Positions 14,733-19,947 of a stretch of 19,947 nucleotides of DNA are shown here, piece by piece; within the stretch, counting starts at the first letter, position 1, and every line of letters begins with the position of its first letter. The position numbers and the translations under genes were made by a program. Source of the DNA: Candidatus Peregrinibacteria bacterium (lineage in GTDB: Bacteria > Patescibacteriota > Gracilibacteria > UM-FILTER-43-11); the NCBI GenBank assembly GCA_016220125.1, contig JACRIF010000065.1, positions 1 through 19,947 of the forward strand. The letters run 5' to 3'. The notes beneath the pieces were generated by a model, which ran no database searches, had not been told where the DNA came from, and worked only from the letters and a program-made list of their open reading frames with translations.

Positions 14733-15794
14733 ATGAAAAATACGGAAATCATCTTCGGCGGTGTGTCCTCTCGTGAGCTTCTGCTTTTGATTCGGCAGTT
14801 GCATGCCTCGATTCGGGCGGGGTATGACTTGGTGCAGGCCTTGGAAATCGCTTCTTACCAGGCTCATGGACGCCTTCGCCAGATTCTCACCGATGTCCAG
14901 AAATCCGTTTCCAAAGGCTCCTATCTTCACGAAGCCTTGGAGAAGCACAAAAAATATTTCTCCCCCCTTTTTCTGAGCCTGATAAAAACCGGTGAATTCT
15001 CGGGCACTTTGCAGGAAAACCTGAAGCGACTTTTGACCATTGTCGAAAAGGAGCAGCGGTTTAGGCAAAAATTCCGATCCGCCATGATTTATCCCACCTT
15101 TGTGCTGGTGGCGGTGACGCTTTTGGGCCTTTCCATCTCCATTTTTGTTTTGCCCACCCTCCTTCCCCTTTTCAAAAGCCTGAATGTGGAGTTGCCCCTT
15201 TCGACGAAGATATTGATGTGGTTCGCCGAGATTTTCAAGGATTACGGAGCCGTGATTTTTTTTGGTTTTATCGGCATGGTCGCCTATTTGCTTTGGCTTT
15301 CCCGTCAGAGTGCGGCCAAGCCCGCCCTTCATTGGATTTCCCTGAATATCCCCTTTTTCGGTGCCCTGAACCGGAAACTGATCCTGGCTCGTTTTGGGGA
15401 TAGCCTTGGGTCTTTGACCCGGAGCGGGATTCCCATCGACGCAAGCCTCCAAATTTTGGTGGATGTCATCGACAACCACTATTACAAAAACGCTATCCGC
15501 TCCATGATCCTTTCCCTGGAAAAGGGCAGGACCCTTGCCTATGTTTTGGATCAAAATCCGACTCTTTTCGATCCCATTTTCGTCAAACTTATTTCCTTGG
15601 GGGAGGTTACGGGCAGCTTGGCCGACGTCTGCGACAATGTGTCCGATTACTACAATGACGAGGTGGACGAGACCATGAAGAATATCTCGGTCACCCTAGA
15701 GCCCACCTTGATTATCATTGTCGGCGCCTTGGTGCTTTTCGTTGCGCTTTCCATCCTCGGACCGATCTACAAGTTGACGGGGAGCATTCGATAA
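14733..15794 (+). CDS. pilC: Type IV pilus inner-membrane platform protein (PilC/GspF family)
   Basis: This 353-residue integral membrane protein forms the platform on which PilB acts. It contains two GspF (T2SSF) domains: the first at about 15-130 (RQLHASIRAGYDLVQALEIA, GEFSGTLQENL) and the second at about 218-330 (FGDSLGSLTRSGIPIDASL, GEVTGSLADVCDNV). Membrane helices lie at about 118-147, 173-190 and 324-346 (LIIIVGALVLFVALSIL). The usual family length is about 400, so the N-terminus is short. It follows pilB after a 90-nt gap filled by an inverted repeat. The ATG at 14733 has no Shine-Dalgarno, and the repeat hairpin lies directly upstream. Confidence 0.93.
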   Translation: MKNTEIIFGGVSSRELLLLIRQLHASIRAGYDLVQALEIASYQAHGRLRQILTDVQKSVSKGSYLHEALEKHKKYFSPLFLSLIKTGEFSGTLQENLKRLLTIVEKEQRFRQKFRSAMIYPTFVLVAVTLLGLSISIFVLPTLLPLFKSLNVELPLSTKILMWFAEIFKDYGAVIFFGFIGMVAYLLWLSRQSAAKPALHWISLNIPFFGALNRKLILARFGDSLGSLTRSGIPIDASLQILVDVIDNHYYKNAIRSMILSLEKGRTLAYVLDQNPTLFDPIFVKLISLGEVTGSLADVCDNVSDYYNDEVDETMKNISVTLEPTLIIIVGALVLFVALSILGPIYKLTGSIR

Positions 15795-15839
15795 AGGTTT
15801 TGGGTTCCAGATTTTAGGCTTTAGTTCCACTTTGAATTC

Positions 15840-16247
15840 ATGAAAAAAGACTCAATTCTCACAACGCCCACCCCGCACCGGCCACGCATCCTCATTGCGG
15901 AGGACGACCCTTTTCTCATCGAGATCATGAAGCGATTCATGGAGGACGAGATGCTCGAAGTCGATTCGGCCAGCAATGGGCAGGAAGCCATAGACCTGCT
16001 TCATAAAAGGCATTACCAATTAGCCCTGCTCGATGTGAACATGCCCCTAAAGAACGGTTTTGATGTGTTACGCGAGATCAGCACGCTGGTCAATCCTCCA
16101 CCTGCCATCATGTTCTCCAATTTTGACCAGCTGGAATCCAAGGATGAGGCGCTTGCGTTGGGCGCCAAAGGTTATTTCGTGAAACACCAGGTCGACCTGG
16201 ACGATCTTCGCCGCATTGTCCGAACTTACATCAAGGGAGGCGTTTAA
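15840..16247 (+). CDS. CheY-like single-domain response regulator in the pilus operon
   Basis: This 135-residue receiver has no output domain. The conserved residues are E21-D22-D23 (ILIAEDDPFL), phosphoacceptor D65 (LLDVNMP), switch Ser93 (IMFSNF) and Lys115 (GAKGYFVK). It resembles the receiver at 9814 in both the ILIAEDDPFL and LGAKGY[YF]VK segments, so the two are paralogues. Its place between pilC and the minor pilins suggests it controls pilus assembly or motor choice by protein contact, as PilG and PilH do. No kinase is adjacent, so it probably depends on the kinases upstream. The 45-nt gap before it holds repeated TTTTAGGCTTTAG-like words and no clear Shine-Dalgarno. Confidence 0.9.
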   Translation: MKKDSILTTPTPHRPRILIAEDDPFLIEIMKRFMEDEMLEVDSASNGQEAIDLLHKRHYQLALLDVNMPLKNGFDVLREISTLVNPPPAIMFSNFDQLESKDEALALGAKGYFVKHQVDLDDLRRIVRTYIKGGV

Positions 16248-16300
16248 TTCAACATTTCGCATTTCATATTCCGTGGATTACCACCCAATTCAAAAAAAGA

Positions 16301-16819
16301 ATGTCACAATGGTTCAATAAAAAATTAGGCAACCCAAGAATCCGAAACGTGTCGGGGTTCACTTTTGTCGAGTTGGCGATTGTTATCGCCATTTTTTCGA
16401 TTGTGCTCGGGGCCGCGGTGATGACCCTTGGAAATTTCATGGGCAACCAGTCGCTGCGGTCCGATGGCGAAAAGGTGGTCCAAACCCTCCGCGAGGCCCA
16501 CGTTCGCTCCACGGCCTCGGAATGGGATTCCAGTTGGGGCGTGTATTTCGATGTTGTCGCGACCCCCAATCGCCTTGTTTTGTTCAAGGGAACCGATTAC
16601 TCCTTGCGCGACCCCACTTTCGACCAAACCACCGATCTTTACCCCACTGTCACTTTTGGCCCCTTGTTGCTGAATGGCGGGGGGAGCGAAATTGTTTTTT
16701 CCAAGCGCAGTGGATTGATAGCCCAGGATGGGCTTTTCAGCCTTGTCTCCAACACCCAAGCCTTCACGGTTGCCGTCAATCCCCTGGGATTGACTGACTT
16801 CACCACTCCAACCCTTTGA
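16301..16819 (+). CDS. Minor pilin / pseudopilin, GspH/FimT-like
   Basis: This 172-residue prepilin has a class III signal: a basic leader (WFNKKLGNPRIRNVSG) cleaved between G19 and F20, with the key Glu5 of the mature form at E24, then a hydrophobic helix (VELAIVIAIFSIVLGAAVM). The segment after the helix (VQTLREAHVRSTASEWDSSW then GVYFD) fits the GspH/FimT family, whose members sit at the pilus tip and prime assembly. The next gene begins one base after this stop (TGATATG), so the two are translationally coupled. The ATG at 16301 lacks a Shine-Dalgarno. Confidence 0.8.
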   Translation: MSQWFNKKLGNPRIRNVSGFTFVELAIVIAIFSIVLGAAVMTLGNFMGNQSLRSDGEKVVQTLREAHVRSTASEWDSSWGVYFDVVATPNRLVLFKGTDYSLRDPTFDQTTDLYPTVTFGPLLLNGGGSEIVFSKRSGLIAQDGLFSLVSNTQAFTVAVNPLGLTDFTTPTL

Positions 16820-16820
16820 T

Positions 16821-17330
16821 ATGCCATTGAATCGTTTTCGGCTCCCCATCGGCTCCCGCGGATTCACCTTGATGGAACTCATGGTTGCCATTGCGATCTT
16901 CGCGACCATCAGCGCAGGGGTTGCCGTGCCGATCATCGGCAGCCATCTTTCGGGCTTGGAGGATCGCCGGACCTTTCGGGTGAACACCCTGCTCACGGAA
17001 TCCTGGGAAGCGGTTCGCTCCATCCGCAATCGCAACTGGTCCGAGCTTTCGGATGGCGCCCATGGATTGAATGTCGGAGGCGGGCATTGGGTCTTTAGTG
17101 GAAACTCGGATATCCAAGACGGGATTTCCCGCGTTGTCACGCTCAGCACCGCCCAACGCAACGTCGCAGGCGCCTTGGTGGAAGTCGGGGGCACACCCGA
17201 CCCGGACACCAAAAAGGTTTCCATCCTTCTTTCTTGGCAACCCCCCTATTCCGATCCCCGCACTTTGATGGTTGAGAGTTTGCTTACCAATCACCAAGCT
17301 CCTGGAGATTGGCCCATTCCCGTGCCGTAA
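16821..17330 (+). CDS. Minor pilin, PilV/GspI-like
   Basis: This 169-residue prepilin is cleaved between G14 and F15 (IGSRG|FTLMELMVAIAIF), with Glu5 at E19. The stretch ESWEAVRSIRNRNWSELSDG (about 53-72) resembles the EA.RSIR...W motif of PilV/GspI-like minor pilins. Coupled to the preceding gene by a one-base gap, it belongs to the tip-complex set. The downstream gap holds a REP-like hairpin. Confidence 0.75.
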   Translation: MPLNRFRLPIGSRGFTLMELMVAIAIFATISAGVAVPIIGSHLSGLEDRRTFRVNTLLTESWEAVRSIRNRNWSELSDGAHGLNVGGGHWVFSGNSDIQDGISRVVTLSTAQRNVAGALVEVGGTPDPDTKKVSILLSWQPPYSDPRTLMVESLLTNHQAPGDWPIPVP

Positions 17331-17347
17331 TCCAATCCTTAAAAAAT

Positions 17348-17388
17348 GGGAATCCACTTCAAATTTAGATTCCCGCCTTCGCGGGAAT
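17348..17388 (+). repeat. REP-like ATTCCCGC hairpin with alternative pairing
   Basis: ATTCCCGC (17369-17376) pairs with GCGGGAAT (17381-17388) around the loop CTTC, a form common in dispersed REP-type elements. GGGAATC (17348-17354) can instead pair with GATTCCC (17368-17374), so two mutually exclusive hairpins are possible. An A-rich rather than T-rich stretch follows, so it is a poor terminator on this strand. Confidence 0.65.
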
Positions 17389-17422
17389 GAAAAAATAAAA
17401 GAGGAATGACAAAAAGGAAACT

Positions 17423-17989
17423 ATGACCCATCGCATTGCCAATCATCGGCCACAATCAGGTTTCACCTTGGTGGAAACGATTGCCTATGTCGCTATTTTT
17501 TCCATTTTTATCAGTTTCGCCTTGGGGTTCTTTTGGCAGATGCAACAGGCTCGAATCAAATCCGGCATTGTCCGGGAAGTGAAGGAAAACGCGGCCCAAG
17601 CCTTTGAACTTCTGAAAACCGAGGTCCGCAACGCCCAAAGCGTGGATGCGCCCGGTTCCCAACTTGGACAAACCCTTGGCACGCTTTCGCTCACCAGAAC
17701 CGATGGCACCGCCCTGTTCGACACCGCCCTGAAATCCATCACGGTTGGCGGTGTCCCCCTTGAAATCCGGAAACTGAGGTTGCGCTTGCCCGGCCAGCTG
17801 GCCGAAGACGCGACCTCGGATCATGTGACCGTCGCCCGTTTCGAAATATCCGATGTGGGGGGAGCTGGATTGCCCACCGCATTGCGGATCCAAATGACCC
17901 TTGCCAGCGTCAATCCCGGGCAAGATCCCCTTTATGATTTCACCATGGATTTCGACTCTACCCTTTCTTTTCGAACTGAAACTTTATGA
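17423..17989 (+). CDS. Minor pilin, PilW/GspJ-like
   Basis: This 188-residue prepilin has the signal HRPQSG|FTLVETIAYVAIF, cleaved between G13 and F14, with Glu5 at E18. VKENAAQAFELLKTEVRNAQ (about 54-73) after the helix is typical of GspJ/PilW minor pilins. The rest is beta-rich. A GG-containing AAGGAA lies only 3 nt before the ATG, too close for a normal Shine-Dalgarno. The stop overlaps the next start by 4 nt (ATGA), so translation is coupled. Confidence 0.78.
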   Translation: MTHRIANHRPQSGFTLVETIAYVAIFSIFISFALGFFWQMQQARIKSGIVREVKENAAQAFELLKTEVRNAQSVDAPGSQLGQTLGTLSLTRTDGTALFDTALKSITVGGVPLEIRKLRLRLPGQLAEDATSDHVTVARFEISDVGGAGLPTALRIQMTLASVNPGQDPLYDFTMDFDSTLSFRTETL

Positions 17990-18366
17990 CGTTTTATCCC
18001 AACAAGCATGGGGCGATCGGAATTCTTACCGCTTTGGTGATGGGGTTGGTGCTTGTCATGGTTGCCGTGACTTTGGTGCTCACCGGCATATCCTCCCGCC
18101 AGAACGCCTTCCTTTTGTCCCAATCGGAAAAAACGCTTATTTCCACCGAAGGGTGCGCCGACGAGGCCTTGATCCAACTCAGCCGAAACCATGCTTATCT
18201 TGGCGGGCCTCTTTCGCAGGCACCCGTGGCTTGCACAGTTGCGATTCAGGGCAACGGCGACACCCGGGATGTTTTGGTGACGGGTTCGCACGGAGTCATC
18301 AGCCGCAATCTTTTGATCCGGATTTCTTTTGTCCCCAGCTTCCATATCACCCAATGGGTGGATTGA
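17986..18366 (+). CDS. PilX-like pilus-associated membrane protein
   Basis: This 126-residue protein has one long hydrophobic helix at about 11-33 (IGILTALVMGLVLVMVAVTL) after a short basic leader (YPNKHG), then a small extracellular domain with two cysteines (GCADEALIQLS and VACTVAI). There is no GFTLVE motif and no Glu5, unlike the other pilins here. This matches PilX_N-type minor pilin components in general shape but could also be an unrelated membrane protein. It overlaps the PilW-like gene by 4 nt and is followed after one base by the first major pilin, so its place in the pilus is strongly implied by context. Confidence 0.6.
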   Translation: MTFYPNKHGAIGILTALVMGLVLVMVAVTLVLTGISSRQNAFLLSQSEKTLISTEGCADEALIQLSRNHAYLGGPLSQAPVACTVAIQGNGDTRDVLVTGSHGVISRNLLIRISFVPSFHITQWVD

Positions 18367-18367
18367 A

Positions 18368-18898
18368 ATGAATCATTCCAAAACCCACATCATTTTTCTA
18401 AAATTAAAAGCCCCCCGTGGTTTTACTTTAGTTGAGCTCATCATCGTGATCGCGATCATCGCCATCCTGGCGGCGGCCATCTTCGTGGCCATCGACCCGG
18501 CGAGGCGCCTGCACGAGGCGCGTAACGCGCGCCGGATGACCGATATCGCCACACTATTGGACGCCATGAAGAGCTACCAGGCGGACAATGACGGTGATTT
18601 GTACGCGCCCGTCGCGGCGTTGAACCCCGGGAATTATTACCAGATCGGCACCGCCGTCGGTAGCTGCGACAGCGATTGCGCCGGCCAAACCACGGATCAA
18701 GTCTGCGTCGACATTTCCGGCATCGGGAGCAATTATCTCGCCCAAATCCCCCAGGATCCCAAGACCGGAACCCCCGCCATGACCCGTTACGCCTTAAACC
18801 CCGATACGAATGGGGCGTTGACGCTGCTCGCCTGCGATGCCGAAGGAGAGGGGGCTGGTGGAACGGATGTGGCACCTTTGATACAGATCACACGATAA
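18368..18898 (+). CDS. Major-type pilin paralogue 1
   Basis: This is a 176-residue prepilin. I chose ATG 18368, one base after the preceding stop (TGAaATG), over an in-frame start at 18329 that would overlap the upstream gene. The leader ends in KAPRG, cleaved between G18 and F19, with Glu5 at E23, followed by the helix VELIIVIAIIAILAAAIFVA and the lineage-like IDPARRLHEARNARR. The globular part has four cysteines (C100, C104, C113, C156) in a C-x3-C-x8-C ... C pattern shared with the next two pilins. It ends in ACDAEGEGAGG and ITR. The A/T-rich leader contrasts with the G/C-rich helix region, hinting at recombination. Confidence 0.88.
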   Translation: MNHSKTHIIFLKLKAPRGFTLVELIIVIAIIAILAAAIFVAIDPARRLHEARNARRMTDIATLLDAMKSYQADNDGDLYAPVAALNPGNYYQIGTAVGSCDSDCAGQTTDQVCVDISGIGSNYLAQIPQDPKTGTPAMTRYALNPDTNGALTLLACDAEGEGAGGTDVAPLIQITR

Positions 18899-18903
18899 AT
18901 AAG

Positions 18904-18932
18904 TTACGAATTCAATCGGATCTGTCTATAAT
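18904..18932 (+). promoter_or_regulatory. Promoter for pilin 2, giving a near-leaderless mRNA
   Basis: TTACGA (18904-18909) and a perfect TATAAT (18927-18932) are separated by 17 bp. The start ATG of pilin 2 is at 18940, only 7 nt after the -10, exactly where transcription should begin. The mRNA would therefore be leaderless or nearly so. Confidence 0.55.
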
Positions 18933-18939
18933 TGATCAG

Positions 18940-19449
18940 ATGAAACAAAAACGCTTTGATCCCACAGGCTTTACCCTCGTCGAGCTCATCATCGTGATCG
19001 CGATCATCGCTATTTTGGCGGCGGCTATCTTTGTGTCCATCGACCCGGCGCGACGCCTGCACGAAGCGCGCAATGCCCGGCGTCGCACGGACGTGATGAC
19101 CATGGTCGAGGCCATCAAACAGTATCAGGTGGATAACGACGGAATCCATTACATAACCATTGCGAACGCCGATTTCGACGACCCCCGCATCATCGGTTTG
19201 CCTGCCTTGGTGTGCGATACCACCTGTTCCGCCGTCACGGTCACCAATACGCAGTGCCTTGATTTGAGCGACATCGGCCCCAATTATTTGAGCCGGATTC
19301 CCAAAGACCCCACCATCGGCACCGACCAATGGACCGCCTATTATTTGATCAAAGGGAGCAGTGGCAACATCACGGTGGGGGCGTGCGAACCGGAAGGAGA
19401 GGACGCCGGTGGAGCGGGAACCCCTCCGGTGATCGAGGCGACCCGATAA
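18940..19449 (+). CDS. Major-type pilin paralogue 2
   Basis: This 169-residue prepilin starts at ATG 18940; longer in-frame extensions run through the preceding pilin and are not real. The leader is MKQKRFDPTG, cleaved between G10 and F11, with Glu5 at E15. The helix VELIIVIAIIAILAAAIFVS and IDPARRLHEARNARRR follow. Then come YQVDNDGIHY, the cysteine motif (CDTTC, then x9, C-LDLSDIG), NYLSRIPKDP, and a C-terminal ACEPEGEDAGG ending in EATR. It is a diverged paralogue of pilins 1 and 3. Its own promoter lies in the 41-nt gap, so it may be expressed independently of the minor pilin operon. Confidence 0.88.
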   Translation: MKQKRFDPTGFTLVELIIVIAIIAILAAAIFVSIDPARRLHEARNARRRTDVMTMVEAIKQYQVDNDGIHYITIANADFDDPRIIGLPALVCDTTCSAVTVTNTQCLDLSDIGPNYLSRIPKDPTIGTDQWTAYYLIKGSSGNITVGACEPEGEDAGGAGTPPVIEATR

Positions 19450-19487
19450 GCCATTCAAGATTCAAAAATAGCGTCTTTTAGCCTCTA

Positions 19488-19516
19488 TTGCGACTCTGCA
19501 GACGATCACGTACAAT
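19488..19516 (+). promoter_or_regulatory. Promoter for pilin 3
   Basis: TTGCGA (19488-19493) and TACAAT (19511-19516) are separated by 17 bp. Transcription would start near 19523, leaving a leader of about 17 nt before ATG 19540 with no Shine-Dalgarno sequence. Confidence 0.5.
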
Positions 19517-19539
19517 CAAGGCGTTTAAAGTTTTACTCA

Positions 19540-19947
19540 ATGGGAATCAAAAATCGCAAATCAAAAATTATCCAAGGTTTCACTCTTATCGAGCTGATCA
19601 TCGTGATCGCGATCATCGCAATCCTGGCGGCGGCCATCTTCGTGGCCATCGACCCGGCGCGACGTTTGCATGAGAGCCGGAATGCCACCCGAAGCAATGA
19701 TGTGGCAACGATTCTTGAGGCCGTGAAGACTTACCCGGCGGACCATGAGGGAACCCATTACACGACTGTGGCCGCCACGGTCGCAGGGCTTTATTACCAG
19801 ATTGGAACCTCGGTTTCAGGATGCGGCCGGGTTTGCGGATCCGTGTACACGGAAGGTGAATGCGTGGATCTCACTTCCATTGGCGACAACTATTTGGCCG
19901 TCATCCCCAAAGACCATAATGACGGCACCGCCGAAAAGACCGGCTAC
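19540..19947 (+). CDS. Major-type pilin paralogue 3 (3' end outside window)
   Basis: The first 136 residues of a third tandem pilin run off the right edge. The leader is MGIKNRKSKIIQG, cleaved between G13 and F14, with Glu5 at E18 (FTLIELIIVIAIIAILAAAI). IDPARRLHESRNATR follows, then YPADHEGTHY, YYQIGTSVSGC and the shared cysteine motif C-GRV-C-x8-C-VDLTSIG and NYLAVIPKD. The fourth cysteine of the family lies beyond the window. Its helix-coding DNA matches pilin 1 more closely than the adjacent pilin 2. The leader DNA is built from two AATCAAAAAT words (19545-19554, 19559-19568), low-complexity sequence like that of the intergenic gaps. Confidence 0.88.
   Translation, partial: MGIKNRKSKIIQGFTLIELIIVIAIIAILAAAIFVAIDPARRLHESRNATRSNDVATILEAVKTYPADHEGTHYTTVAATVAGLYYQIGTSVSGCGRVCGSVYTEGECVDLTSIGDNYLAVIPKDHNDGTAEKTGY

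Larger units (their letters stand above)
18434..19659 (+). repeat. Near-identical pilin helix-coding segment in three copies
   Basis: The segments 18434-18502, 18982-19050 and 19591-19659 encode ELIIVIAIIAILAAAIF plus the following residues to DPA. Copies 1 and 3 differ at 2 of 69 nt and share 39 identical nt (18464-18502 and 19621-19659), including synonymous positions. Copy 2, which lies between them, differs from copy 1 at 6 positions. The flanking sequences diverge quickly on both sides. Confidence 0.8.

Noticed and set aside
18329..18367. Upstream start for pilin 1
   Set aside because: It overlaps the PilX-like gene by almost 40 nt, while ATG 18368 lies one base after that gene's stop and gives a normal leader.
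18676..18939. N-terminal extension of pilin 2 running through pilin 1
   Set aside because: It would place the class III signal more than 90 residues into the protein; ATG 18940 gives a normal ten-residue leader.
18920..18941. Operator-like inverted repeat ATCTG...CAGAT around the pilin 2 -10 box
   Set aside because: Five-base arms are easily found by chance and there is no second copy at the other pilin promoter.

Overview
The window is a 20 kb, densely coded stretch with every recognisable gene on the + strand. It reads as bacterial. The best guess is a Patescibacteria/CPR genome, most like Peregrinibacteria. Three observations support this: histidine kinases carrying the H-box form FVSLASHQLRTPLT, receiver-only response regulators with FTN/FSN after beta-4, and class III-signal pilins that all read IDPARRLHE after the hydrophobic helix. 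That placement rests on remembered family features, not a search. TGA is used as a stop for several genes (for example 5602-5604, 12453-12455, 16817-16819), so the UGA-to-glycine code of Gracilibacteria does not apply. Only one start (pilB) has a clear Shine-Dalgarno sequence.

Layout. Bases 3-890 are the end of an S-layer-homology (SLH) protein. Bases 988-12455 are a signalling block: a 1538-residue protein of ten PAS domains and one GAF domain with no kinase; a membrane-anchored NMT1/SsuA-like substrate-binding protein; a Cache-HAMP-PAS-HAMP-PAS histidine kinase starting 3 nt after it; a CheY-like receiver; and a second Cache-PAS histidine kinase. Bases 12684-19947 are a type IV pilus block: PilB-type ATPase, PilC-type platform protein, a second CheY-like receiver, three prepilin-like minor pilins (GspH/FimT-, PilV/GspI- and PilW/GspJ-like), a PilX-like membrane protein, then three tandem major-type pilin paralogues, the last cut by the window end.

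The intergenic gaps are short (none above 230 nt) but unusually patterned. They hold an AAGTGAC-word repeat seen in two gaps, eight degenerate 12-bp tandem repeats, an 11-bp inverted repeat before pilC, and a REP-like ATTCCCGC hairpin. A good extended -10 promoter precedes pilB, and two well-spaced sigma70-type promoters sit inside the pilin array. One of these would give a leaderless or nearly leaderless pilin mRNA.

Working model (inference): the kinases sense extracellular ligands through Cache domains, and in one case probably through the substrate-binding protein. They phosphorylate the two single-domain receivers, one of which lies inside the pilus operon, so the locus may tune pilus assembly to environmental signals without a CheA/MCP array. 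The pilin triplet looks actively remodelled by gene conversion.
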